The notes under the pieces: generated by a model
The model's input: only the letters and a program-made list of their open reading frames with translations
Told to the model about the DNA's origin: nothing
Database searches by the model: none
NCBI GenBank assembly: GCA_024291935.2
Contig: CM044320.1
Span: forward strand, 52,022,001 to 52,086,000
Direction: 5' to 3'
DNA length: 64,000 nucleotides
Source: Okapia johnstoni
Lineage: Eukaryota > Chordata > Mammalia > Artiodactyla > Giraffidae
Position numbers and translations under genes: made by a program
Part shown: positions 32,740-43,093 of the stretch, piece after piece
How the letters are laid out: each line of letters starts with the position of its first letter
How positions within the stretch are numbered: the first letter of the stretch is position 1

Positions 32740-33730
32740 TTTTGATGTAAAATGTGCATATAACGAATTATACAAAACTGAAGGGTATATTTGTAGATGT
32801 TGATAAGGGCAAACATATACTTATCTCTGTGCTGCTCAAACTTTTATCAAGATATCAGAAAACTATCAAAACCCCAGACAATTCCCTCAGGTCCCCTCCC
32901 ACTCAACTGTCTTCCCCTCACCTCCCCACCTCCCCAGAGGCAACCAATGTTCTGATTTTTATCTGACATAGATTAGATTTTCCTTTTTGAGAACTTCATT
33001 TGGATGAATACTTTGTGCTCTTTCTCATACGATTTATTTCACATAACTGAGCAATCAGAACTCGTTAACACTAAGTATGCTGAAGTATCTAGCAGGAAAT
33101 ACACAGATGTCTCACTGGTAAAGAATCCACCTGCAATGCAGGAGATGTGGGATTGATCCCTGGGTCGGGAAGATCCCCAGGAGGAGGGCAAAGCAACCCA
33201 CTCCAGTATTCTTGATGGGAGATGGAGGAGCTGGGCAGGCTATGGTCCATGGGGTTACAAAGAGTCAGACACAGCTGAAGTGACTGAGTATGCATGTGCA
33301 TGTATACAGAAGTCTATAATTTTCTCTGACATACATAGAAAAATAAGATGAATAGGTGGATGGATGGACAGATGTCTGGGAGATTCCTCATGTTATTGCA
33401 TGCAATAATAGACCACCTTTTTAATTACTAAATAGTATTTCAAGGTATGACTAGGCCACATTTTATCAATTTTCCTATTGATGGAAACTCAAGCTATTTT
33501 CAGTTCAGGCCTGTTATGAAAAAGCTGTTCTGAACATTCTTGTACAAATCTTTTTGTAGACATATGTTTCCATTTTTCTTGGGTAAATTCCCAGAATTGA
33601 AATCTCTGGGTCTTAGAATATTCATATTTTGAGTTTCACTAAACAACAACATCAACTGTCAGACATTTGTCAGAATTTATGCCTCAATATACTCTCACCA
33701 ATAATGTATGAGATTTCTAGTTACTGTTCA
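32740..33730 (-). mobile_element. L1M LINE 3' region, split by Bov-tA
   Basis: Antisense old L1: 'gaggcaaccaatgttctgat', 'gaacttcatttggatgaata', 'gctgttctgaacattcttgt', 'ttcttgggtaaattcccaga' and 'ctcaccaataatgtatgaga', in the expected order on both sides of the SINE at 33103-33295. Confidence 0.75.
33103..33295 (+). mobile_element. Bov-tA SINE nested in L1M
   Basis: 'tctcactggtaaagaatcca', 'gatccctgggtcgggaagat' and 'agagtcagacacagctgaag' give Bov-tA in order. The extreme 5' head is eroded and the tail ends in ATGCATGTGCATGT-like text. Confidence 0.9.
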
Positions 33731-34799
33731 TTGACTGGGTAGCTCTAATGCCCAAAACATGCTTTCTTAGCTTCCACTCTCAGGGGAAAGGAGAAGAAAA
33801 ATGACTAGCTCCCTTTGCCTGCATTCCCTTTTTCCCCAAACCTCTCCTCCTTTATTCCCCTTCCTATCTCCCTGCTTGTCTACTAGCTCATAGGATCAGG
33901 GAGGGCATTCTTCAGCTTTTCCATGTCCTCTGTACCATGCCTGGGTTCAACCAAGAGAGAGAAACCACACAGTAGGTAAACAAGAGAAGTTTAACATAAG
34001 AATTATTATTTTTAATTAAAAAGAAACTGTAAGAAAAAGGAAACTTCATCTGGTACCCTTGGGCTGAAGGAGAGCACCTAAAGAAGGACATGGAAGGGGT
34101 GCAGACTTCATGGGGGAAGGGGTGGTTTGGTCCATGGATAGCAGAGAAGCGAACTGCCCTAGCCAAGCCAGAGCTGGCCTGGAGTTGCTGGGCAAACACT
34201 AGGTGAACCTGTGGCGAGCAGGTAGGGGAACAGATGATCAGCAACCAGTAACACAGGTGTGCAGCGAGAGGCTGGGTGCTGGCGGGTCTGGGGCAGAGGC
34301 CACCAGAGCATCCAGGCTGCCCAGGGTGGTGAAGAAGAAGCCAGTGGGATCACAGATCAGGGTGTGACTCTTTGGCTGAGAGGCAGTTGTTTGCAGGCTG
34401 CTCAGGGTTTGGTTTCCATGTGGAGAGGACTGTGGAAAGGTTATCACCAGGCCAAGGCTGTAAAGTCACAGAGGGGCTGAGGGCCTCTGGCTGGGGCAGG
34501 TTCTACAGGGTGCTTCACACCCACACGGCTGACCTCAGTCCATCAGAAACTGTAAGAAGTCTCTTTCTTTTGTAATGTTCCTCCAGTGCCCTCTACTGAG
34601 AAAGCTGACCACCATGCTCACTATAAGGAGGAACGTTGAAAGGAATTCCATTGGCTATCACAGAGCATATGTATTGAAGGGTGCATTTAGAGCTGAGAGG
34701 CAACAAATTGATAGCTAACACAATTGTACTTCTTCTCCACTCTGGGCTTGGGTTAAGCCTTAATGATTAATGGGGAGTGGTACACAGAAAGATGGGCTT
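33731..34799. other. unclassified, locally G+C-rich non-coding sequence
   Basis: No gene recognised. 34100-34560 is richer in G+C than its flanks, with several overlapping open frames on both strands (34159-34575). None has a recognisable domain and no splice structure is evident. An old LTR origin is possible. Confidence 0.4.
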
Positions 34800-35220
34800 T
34801 CCAACTGTGGTAGGTGGTATGCAAAAGAGCTATAATAGTTCCTTCCTTCTCTGCATTCTTGTCCCTTTGCAGCTTTCACCCTTAAGCAGGGTGGTCTCTT
34901 TCTTCATTTCCTGAACCTGGGTCAGCCATATGACCTGTTTTGGCCAATAAGACATCAACAAAGACTTGAAGAGGGCTTGCACATTGGAGTGTGCTCTCTC
35001 TTACTACTGGGAACAGAAATGCCACCACAGGTACGAGCCTGATTGCCTTGGAGATGAGGAATCATGTAGAGATGGGAGCCAGCCAGCCATGAAATCCCAG
35101 CTCAGACCATCCTTGACCATCCTACCACAGTGAAACCAGCCCAGACCAAAAGTACCACTCAAACAACGCATAGAACAGAGAGAAACAACAAATGTTTATT
35201 GTTTTGAACATTTAAAACAT
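34800..35220 (+). mobile_element. MLT1-like MaLR LTR, diverged
   Basis: 'cctgttttggccaataagac', 'ggagccagccagccatgaaa', 'ccatcctaccacagtgaaac' and 'aatgtttattgttttgaaca' follow the 3' half of MLT1-like LTRs. Subfamily uncertain. Confidence 0.5.
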
Positions 35221-35296
35221 GGTTGAGTTCTGTTATGGAACAAAAATGACACAAAAGTAACAAAACTTATATTGAGAGTTATTCCAAAAATGTATG

Positions 35297-35490
35297 AAAG
35301 TGAGTCACTCTGACTCTTTGTGACCCCGTGGACTATAGCCTGCCAGGCTCCTCTGTTCATGGGGTTCTCTAGGCCAGAATACTGGATGGGTAGCCATTCC
35401 ATTGTCCAAGAGATCGTCCCAACCCAGGGATCAAACCCAGATCTCCTGCATTGCAGGCAGATTCTTTAATGTCTTAGCCACCAGGGAAGC
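35297..35490 (-). mobile_element. BovA monomer SINE (BOV-A2-related) with target duplication
   Basis: Tail 'gactctttgtgaccccgtgg', body 'ccaggctcctctgttcatgg' and head end 'gccaccagggaagccc'. The 'ctaggccagaatactgg' form is that of BOV-A2 units. Flanks 'ccaaaaatgtatg' (35284-35296) and 'ccaaaactgtatg' (35491-35503) are a 13-bp duplication with one mismatch. Confidence 0.92.
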
Positions 35491-35503
35491 CCAAAACTGT
35501 ATG

Positions 35504-38500
35504 CTAAGATGTTAATATTATGTATAATAAGACACTGATATTAACTTAATTACAAGAAGAAAAAAAAAAGCTCTGTTTTCCCTGAGGAACAGGTTTGTTT
35601 GTTCCTAGAGGATTATTTGTCTTATGAGATTAATCCTTTTCCTCTTTTCATTGGGATATCAAGAAACACAAAGCCAACTTGTGACTATCTTTAGCAACTG
35701 TGTTCCTCCTATTTATGTTCAAACTCTTCCCCAAGTTTTGACTTCCAAGTCTGTTCCTGTTACTGATTTATAAATCATTTTATAATTTTTCTATTTTAGT
35801 TTATAAAACTATTTTAGTTTTAGTTTATATATTAATATTTGTATAAACTGTTTCAAATGATTGTTTGGAATAAGATTAGATATAAGCATATAAGACTAAT
35901 ATAACCGTTTATGGATATAATGCTCAAACCATAAAATGTATAATACTCTCCTTTGTAATAAAGCTACCATGCTTTATTGTATGATGACTACTTTTGGTAA
36001 AAGATCAAAATAAAATTGGTAAGGTCTGCATTAGAGGCAATAATTAGCTTAAACTGAAAAGCAAACAAACAAAAAATTTCCATTTTTATTAAGTTTCAAA
36101 TTTTTAGGAAATTGAGAATGATGGCTCTGGGTCATTAGCATAAATTAGAATACAAGTCCAAAACAAAACAAAATTGAGTTTTATTAAGTCTTAGACAAAG
36201 TAAAATAATCCTCTGATTTTCAAACATTCTAGTGCTTCTATTATTGCTAACCTAAGTTTGAAAGAACTTAGTTATTTATGCTTTTTAAAAAATATATAAT
36301 TTTTAACCAGACATTTGGATAATGTTAAACCATTTTGCTGTGTTGATCCATTCCTTTCCCAATCAAACTGTTCTTGAAAGAAATGTGAGGAAGTTAATAG
36401 ACCAAAACAAGTTACAGATCTTGAATTAACCAGAAGTGATCTTTTTAAAATGACAAGATTGCCCTTTTATGATAACAAATGTGGACCTACTATTTGAAAG
36501 TGGACAAGAATCCCAGATTGGGAGGGGGAGGCCAACCAACTGTGAAATAGGTTGTCAAAAATATAAGTCTAAAATATGATTCAACCAGAAAAAAAAATCC
36601 CAGTTGTGTTGGAAAATCTAGGATGTTCATTTACTTAGCAGAACAAAATCAGCTGAGCCTCAGTGGAGAAAAATTTGGAATTCCACAAATAAAAGTTTGC
36701 TGCAGTGGCAAATCTCCCTATAATTGGAATTCTTCAAAATATTAAACATGTAATCCAAGAGTAATCGGAAGGCAGCACACGTTTCCATAATTAGTCCATC
36801 ACTTTTATTTACCTCATGTATAATACATGGCAGCCCACATCGTAAAATAAATTAACAGCTAAATGTCAAATCTCCCCTCTTATTTAGGCCATCTGCTTAG
36901 GTGTTCAGACTGATACTCACTGGCATGAGAAACTACTGAGACCAGGGAAATGTGACTGTTAGAGAAGAGCTATTGGCAAATGGATCAAACATCAGGACTT
37001 GTTCTTTCTGTCTTCCTCCTCCACCAGTAGGCACATCATCAACTTCCAAAGCCTAGATTTTACCTATGTTACTATTGTTGCAAGTCTTGACCACATTTCA
37101 GGACACAGGGAATTGAGTTAGATATTCTGTTACAAGAATGTGATCCTCACACTATCTTCAATTATATCATTGCAGAGAGAAAGACTATCACTGTATATCC
37201 ATGAACTTTTCAGGACGGAGAATTCTGGAGGATCCTGACCAAGCTCCCTTTCTTCATAACAGCAGGTTTACTAGTATTCTTTCTTCTCTGAAATCAAGGT
37301 TGGGAACTCAGATTGGTACCCCAAGATCAGAGAGCAGTCGGGAAATCTTGGACCCAGGGAAGCCCAGGGGCTAAAGAGCAAAAGCCAGAACTACTGCTCC
37401 TGGGCTCTCCTTTTCCTGCCTTCTTTCTCTACCCTGGGATCCCTGCTGGTACAGCTCAGGAGAGCCTAGCCGAGAGGCTTCACCCTTACTACTTTCCCAT
37501 CTGCCCAAGCAAGAGAAGAATCATCATTTTACCAGTGAGATAAACTTAAGATTTCAAAAGAAAACAACGATCCAACCACAACTGCTCTACATGGGGTATT
37601 GCCTCCCACTGCCGCTCATCCTCTCTCATAAACTTGGAGGCTTCTCTGAAATATTTTCAAACTTCCCATCATGTTCATTTCAGTAAGTGCCATCATTCAG
37701 AAGGGAAAGAAGGAAAGAAAGTGACTCAAGTGCCAATAATGCTGCTCCAACCGCAGAGCAGAAAGGGAAACCAGCTGGTGGGTTTCATTCCCGTGACACT
37801 GCTTTTGGGAGCAAGCCGGATCAGCATTAGTAAGAAGGCCTATGATAGAACTACCTATCAGATCCAGCTTGAATTTCAATCATAATGTACATACTTTCTG
37901 AAGTTTGGGACAAATTACACAACCATCTCATCTTCTTCCAAAGAATAATCCAATAATAATTTATTGTACTTGAACACACCTTTCATCACCATAGCTCAAA
38001 TGCTTAGATTAGTTCCCCACCTATTGCACTGTGATGTGAAAATTAATTAGCTAATGTCTGTAAAGTGCTTTCAAGATGAAAAGTGCCATATGAATGCTAA
38101 ATGCTACCTATGAGTATCAATAAAGACAACCTCATAGAGAACATAATAGATCGGCAGGGGAATGAGTGAATAGCCAGCTTGAAAAAGCAAGGTGACAAAA
38201 CCATAAATAAATACAGTAACCACAGAGAGCAGAGTTCCTACTTCACAGACTTCATTGTGCAAGAAAAACAACAGACACACAAATGTGGACGCATACTTTT
38301 GGATCAGGACTACAGCGAGTGGTATACTCAAAGGACTGTCATTAGATCCACAGGACACTCTTGGGAGATTTTAGCACAATCAAAAGTTCTCAGAAGAGGT
38401 GTAATTCAGTGGATAGGATGGAATATTTCCTGAAGGCCACAGCCCTTGTGCATATAAATCCTTCTATCTGAGGTAGATACAGTGAGTTAGACTATTTTTA

Positions 38501-38884
38501 TTTTACAGGTGAGGACACTGAATGTTAGAAATACTGATTTGATCAAAATTATAGAGTGAGCAATCAGTGAAATAAAGCACCAGCCCAACTTACAAACACA
38601 GTGTCCTTTCCAGGATGCCATATAAGTTAATGGGCATTTTACAATTAGAAGGCAGTACCAATGCACTTCAAAAGATTTCAATATGTGTGTGTGATTTATC
38701 CCAAAAAAACCTCACTTCTAGCAACATATCCTAGATAATTAATATGACATCCAAAGATCTAGCCATATATATACATCCATTGAAGCATTATTTATAAAAG
38801 TGAGAAATGGAAGCAACACAGATGTTTATCAGAATTGATTGAATAAACACTATCCTACCCACCAGATGGAAGACAATGTTAGGA
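35504..38884. other. repeat-poor A+T-rich non-coding sequence
   Basis: No gene and no young transposon for 3.4 kb. Very A+T-rich from 35760 to 36650. A block at 36690-36900 contains homeobox- and forkhead-like motifs ('cataattagt', 'ttatttacctc'). Old fragments: an L3/MIR3-like 3' end at about 38040-38105 ('gtaaagtgctttcaagatga') and a reverse MIR at about 38490-38620. The frames at 37313-37543 and 37634-37885 have no recognised domain. Confidence 0.45.
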
Positions 38885-38885
38885 G

Positions 38886-39087
38886 AACTTCCCAGGTGGG
38901 CAGTGGTAAAGAATTCTCCTGCCAATGCAAGAAATGCAAGAGATGTGAGTTTGATCCCTGGATTGGGAAGATCCACTGGAGGAGGAAATGGCAACCCACT
39001 CCAATATTCTTCCCTGGGAAATCTCGTGGACAGAGGAGCCTGGAGGGCTACAGCCCATGGGGTCACAAAGAGTCGGACACGACTGAG
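38886..39087 (+). mobile_element. Bov-tA SINE
   Basis: 'aacttcccaggtgggcagtg', 'gggaagatccactggaggag' and 'agagtcggacacgactgagc' in order. The tail passes directly into an AC microsatellite. Open frames on both strands (38839-39120) are SINE-derived. Confidence 0.93.
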
Positions 39088-39103
39088 CACACACACACAC
39101 ACA
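39088..39103. repeat. (AC)8 at a SINE 3' end
   Basis: Eight AC units grow from the terminal 'gagcac' of the Bov-tA, an example of a microsatellite nucleating in a SINE tail. Confidence 0.85.
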
Positions 39104-39558
39104 TAGAACACAGAACTTAAAATACTACAGAAACATCTTTAATGACATAAAAATTGTCACTATATATTGGTAAAGTTATATAATATCCTTTAAAAAAGAC
39201 TTGATGCACATATCACAGAAAAATATCTAGAAAACTATGTGACCCAACGTTCACAGTGGATATCCAGATGACGGAGTTGTGGTGGTTTTCATTTTTGTCT
39301 GTTGGATTATCCATACTTTCAGATTTTATTTCATTTATTTGTACCCCCAAAAAATCACAAGAAAAAGCACTACTATAGCCATTTAAGTCATTTGAAATCA
39401 GCACAAAGGGACTAGCCTGCAGAAAGGTCAGCTCATTCAAAATGCCTCCCTATAAACAGCCTGAACAAAGGCTGCTACTAGGGAGTGAAGGCAGGCTGGC
39501 TCCATCCCTCTGCCATTGTGTGTAAGGAGGGATGGGGAAGTGCTGCTATCTCTTCAAG
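39104..39558. other. unclassified non-coding sequence
   Basis: No gene or firm repeat assignment. 39200-39310 may be old L1-related sequence but is too decayed to call. Confidence 0.35.
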
Positions 39559-39935
39559 ACGCTGATTTCAATTCTTTCAGATATATACCCAGGAGTGGGA
39601 CTGCTGGATCACATTGTAGTTCAGTTTTTAGTTTTTTGAGGAATCTCCATACTGTTTTCCAGTATGAAATTGCCATACTATTTTGCAGCAATTTATATTC
39701 CAAACAACAGTGCACCAGAGTTCCCTTTCTCTGCATCTTTGCCAGCATCTCTTTTGTCTTTTCGATAAAAGTCATCCTAACAGGTGTGAGGTGATACCTC
39801 ATTGTAATTTTGATTTGCATATTTCCCTGATGATTGGTGATGTAGAGCATCTTTTCATATACCTGTTGTTCATTTGGATGTCTTCTTTGGGAAAAATATC
39901 TCTTCAGGTCCTTTGTCCTAACTGGGTATTATTTT
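39559..39935 (-). mobile_element. L1 ORF2 C-terminal fragment
   Basis: Antisense L1: 'gatatatacccaggagtggg', 'aggtgtgaggtgatacctca' and 'ttcatttggatgtcttcttt'. The minus-strand frame (39554-39850) translates to the ORF2 C-terminal region, with the typical [11 protein letters not shown] block near residues 80-90. It lacks a 3' UTR and is truncated at both ends. Confidence 0.85.
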
Positions 39936-39987
39936 AGGTCACTAACTTTGTGGTAATTTGTTATGTAACAACAGAAACTAGTAGAAA
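39936..39987 (+). mobile_element. MaLR LTR 3'-terminal stub
   Basis: 'ggtcactaactttgtggtaa' then 'tttgttatgtaacaacagaa' and 'actagtag' match the terminal 50 bases of MLT1-type LTRs. Confidence 0.5.
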
Positions 39988-39989
39988 GT

Positions 39990-40140
39990 GTTACAGAAAT
40001 TATTTTATTCATTTCCCTTATTTTATCATTAAAAAAGCTGAGACCTGGGAAGTTACAGAATTTGGAGAAAACTTGTGGCAAAGCTGGAGTTAGAGTACAA
40101 GTCACAAGGGTCCACAGTCCAACGTCCTCTCCATCGCCCC
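39990..40140 (-). mobile_element. MIR SINE, degraded
   Basis: Reverse-strand MIR: 'ttttatcattaaaaaagctg', 'cttgtggcaaagctggagtt' and 'agtacaagtcacaagggtcc'. Confidence 0.5.
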
Positions 40141-41271
40141 CCTTCCCTGTGCCCAGCAAGTGTGCAAGGATCACTTTTATCCAGCCTGGCTTAGAGTCTA
40201 AGAGGAAAGACAATATTGTCAGCTGAGGTCCCTGCCAGCACTACAATTCTAATGTATTTCTTGATTTCTAAAAAATGAACTGAAATTGATATTGAACACA
40301 CAGACACTTCTCTAACTTAAAAACAATCAATAATATTTCTAACTTTCACCCAAGATTTAATATGCTGACAATACCACACAAGTCACTGCACTCTCCAATA
40401 AGTGACAATTTCAGTTTTCAATTCAGTGAAATTCAGCAAAATTTACCACATTCATATTCCCTAGGAGGTCACGCATGGTAGAATCTTTTAAGGCAGGGTT
40501 CTACAATTTTCCCTAACTGACGTGACTTAAATTATTTGAAAGTATATAAAGAAAGTTAAGAAACTTCTATAGAGAAAAACCTATAAACCTTTAAATGTCA
40601 CACATTTTTACATTGTTTCTGTGACAGAATGTCAAAGTAATATTACATATATTTAATTCCAGTCACTTATTCTGAAGGCAATGCCATCGGTTTCATTTCT
40701 AGTAATTGCCAGGACTAAGACAGACGTTAGCTCCTGCCTCTCTTGGGATTAATTAAGTGAGAATCATTAATAAATGTAGCACAATTCATGATTATGTGAT
40801 GGATCACTGGCAACTTACATAAGAATGAGTAACCAAGATTGAGTTTGTTCACCTTCTAACCATGATTAAACTCAGGTACCTTAAAGAAACAACCAAACCA
40901 CACTGTGCTAGCAAAGGGCCACTTTTAAGATGACTCATGTGGTTTCACATACATTTTATAATGAAATACTTTTCCCTTGGGTAATCTCATTTGGGGGTTT
41001 GGGTTTGGTTTCCCTTCCATTTGTCTCATTGGGACCCATAAAATCCCAAGGGGATGCTGCGAGGTGATGCTAAATGGTGACTGATGTTTTTCCTGTTTAC
41101 CTGTGTTTTTCATTCATGAGAAGCCAAGGCCTTTACAATGCATCTACGTGGTATAATTTGTTCTTCTTCAATTCCTTACTAATTGGTTTCCACAAACAGG
41201 TCTGGTATTCACTTGCACAGTTTTGTTCTATATTGTGCAGACCTCACAGATCTTAGGTTCTTTGCACTTTA
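40141..41271. other. unclassified non-coding sequence
   Basis: No gene or clear repeat in 1.1 kb. Confidence 0.45.
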
Positions 41272-41279
41272 CCCTAGGG

Positions 41280-41470
41280 CAGCACTGTCTAATACAGTTC
41301 TTGGCAGTGATGTAGATGTTCTCTGCACTTTCCAATATGGTAATCACTAGCCACACATGGCAGTTGCGAACATGGAGTGTGGCCAGTGTGACTGAAGAAC
41401 TGAATTTTTTTATTTTACTGAACTTTAAATAAGCACGTGTGGCTAGTGGCTACTGCATTGGATAGCACAG
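41280..41470. mobile_element. hAT-Charlie-type non-autonomous DNA transposon with 8-bp target duplication
   Basis: The ends form imperfect terminal inverted repeats: left 'cagcactgtctaata', right 'cattggatagcacag'. The internal 'gtggctagtggctac' is familiar from a mammal-wide hAT MITE family. An 8-bp duplication flanks it ('ccctaggg' 41272-41279, 'ccccaggg' 41471-41478), the length expected of hAT transposases. The family name is not certain. No transposase is encoded. Confidence 0.75.
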
Positions 41471-41517
41471 CCCCAGGGATTAAGACCAGGATTAATATAG
41501 TCTCTTTAAAAGTATTT

Positions 41518-42053
41518 ACAATCAGAAATAGAGACACAGATGTTAAGAATAAACATACAGATACCAAGGTGGAAAGTGGGGTTGGGGTGAATTGGGAGAC
41601 TGGGATTGCCATACATAGACTACTGATACTATGTATATAGGTAACTAATGATAATCTACTGCATAGCACAGAGAACTCTACTCAATGCCCTGTGGTGACC
41701 TAAAGAGGAAGGAAATCTAAAAAAGAGGGGATATATGTATACATATAGCTGATTCCCTGATGGCTCAGATGGTTAAGAAGCTGCCTGCAATGCAAGAGAC
41801 CTGGGTTGGGAAGGTTTGATTCTTGGGTTGGGAAAATCATGTGAAGAAGGGAATGGCTACTGACTCCAGTATTCGTCCCTGGAGAATCCCACAGACAGTG
41901 TAGCCTGGCAGACTATAGTCAACTGGGTTGCAAAGAGTCGGACATGACTGAATGACTAACACTTTCACTTTTCACTTTCATAGCTGATTTACTTTGCTGT
42001 ACAGTAGACACTAAACAATATTGCAAAGCAACTATACTCCAATAAAAATAAAA
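41518..42053 (+). mobile_element. L1 LINE 3' UTR, split by Bov-tA
   Basis: 'gaaatagagacacagatgtt', 'tagcacagagaactctactc', 'gatatatgtatacatatagc', then after the SINE 'tttactttgctgtacagtag' and 'caactatactccaataaaaa'. Sense artiodactyl L1 3' end, 5'-truncated to about 310 bases of element. Confidence 0.88.
41755..41979 (+). mobile_element. Bov-tA SINE nested in L1 3' UTR with perfect target duplication
   Basis: 'ccctgatggctcagatggtt' head, a 'gggttgggaaggtttgattc' duplication-like insert around the B box, and tail 'gagtcggacatgactgaatg' with a short 'actttcacttttcacttt' end. 'atagctgatt' occurs at 41745-41754 and 41980-41989, interrupting the L1 phrase exactly. Confidence 0.94.
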
Positions 42054-42073
42054 TCAGAATATAGCCAGGTAAG

Positions 42074-42272
42074 AGGTTCCCAGGTGACGCAGTGGTAAAA
42101 AGTCCACCTGCCAATGCAGGAGATGCAGGAGACAGGAAGATCCCCTGGAGGTGGAAATGGCAACCTGCTCCAGCATTCTTGCCTGGAGAATTCCATAGAC
42201 AGAGGAACCTTGTGGGCTACAGTCCACGGGGTTGCAAAGAGTTGGATATGACTTGTGACTGAGCACACACAC
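42074..42272 (+). mobile_element. Bov-tA SINE with target duplication
   Basis: 'aggttcccaggtgacgcagt' head and 'gagttggatatgacttgtga' tail. The B-box segment is deleted ('gaggagacaggaagatcccc' type junction), so pol III activity is unlikely. Flanks 'agccaggtaag' (42063-42073) and 'agccaggcaag' (42273-42283). Inserted just after the L1 tail. Confidence 0.92.
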
Positions 42273-42500
42273 AGCCAGGCAAGCTTTAGGAAGTGGAAGC
42301 GGTACAGAATCTTTAGGTGTGTATTTCTTCAAGAACTCTCACTTATTCTAGCAGTCTTACTTTGGCCTTCAACACATAAACATACATGTGATTATATCCT
42401 TTTTTTATTATAACATTAATAATAATAATTATGACTTCTGTCACAGATCATCTGTTGAGGGACAGGTATTGTACCAGACACAATTATATACATTCCCTTA

Positions 42501-42630
42501 TCCAATGCATGAAAAGTGGAAAGTGAAAGTGAAGTCGCTCAGTCGTGTCCGACTCGTAGTGACCCCATGAACTGTAGCCCACCAGGAATTCTATCCTCAG
42601 TCCATGGGGTTCAAAGAGTCAGGAGTGACT
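42501..42630. mobile_element. BovA/ART2A fragments in head-to-head inverted arrangement
   Basis: The left part (to about 42585) is antisense BovA ('tccaatgcatgaaaagtgga', 'gtcgctcagtcgtgtccgac', 'ccccatgaactgtagccca'). The right part (42598-42630) is sense BovA tail ('cagtccatggggttcaaaga'). The two arms are partly complementary and could fold into a hairpin of about 30 bases per arm. Confidence 0.75.
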
Positions 42631-42679
42631 TTTACTCAATGGTTTAGATGTGTTATTTGTAGCATTTGATGCTTCCCTT

Positions 42680-42855
42680 CTATCCATTGCTGCTGTGGGC
42701 TTCAGTCGTGGCCGACTCTGTGCGTAGACGGCAGCCATGGTCCCTTCTCTCCAATGCTTTGACCCCATGAACTGTAGCCCACCAGGCTCCTCAGTCCATG
42801 GGATTCTCCAGGTAAGAGTACTGGAGTGGGGTGCCATGGCCTTCTCCTTTAGCTT
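42680..42855 (-). mobile_element. ART2A-type BovA SINE with internal deletion
   Basis: First unit start 'cttcagtcgtggccgactct' and 'gtagacggcagcc', then a jump via 'tctctccaatgctttgaccc' into the second unit, ending 'gtgccatggccttctcc'. Compared with 23761-24020, about 80-90 bases across the linker are missing. Confidence 0.82.
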
Positions 42856-42878
42856 GCAATATACCCTAATAATCAAAA

Positions 42879-43093
42879 CCAGATAAAGTATTAGCACTAT
42901 GTTTCCCTCCATTAAAGTAGAACATGCTATGTATAATATTTCATCATATAAAAGACATCTTCACTGCTTTCCTTCCAAGATTTGGCTCTATTGCTCTGCC
43001 AGTTTCTCCTGGTTTCTTTATAGCAAAGCACCAAAACCAATTGTGAGTACGTGAACAAAATTTAATCTGAAAGAGAGCTGGTACCAGATAAAT
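42879..43093 (+). repeat. local duplication, copy 1 (partner at 44260-44467)
   Basis: This block aligns in the same orientation with 44260-44467, by eye roughly 70% identical with small gaps. Shared landmarks: 'agtagaacat', 'atttggctctattgctct' versus 'atttggttctattactct', 'tttctcctg', 'attgtgagta' versus 'attgtgggta', and 'ccagataaatc' versus 'ccaagtaaatc'. Not a repeat family I recognise. Either an old segmental duplication 1.38 kb apart or two copies of an unclassified element. Confidence 0.65.

Noticed and set aside
34159..34575. Overlapping open frames in a G+C-rich block, possible pseudogene
   Set aside because: No recognisable protein, no poly-A tail and no target duplication to indicate a processed pseudogene.
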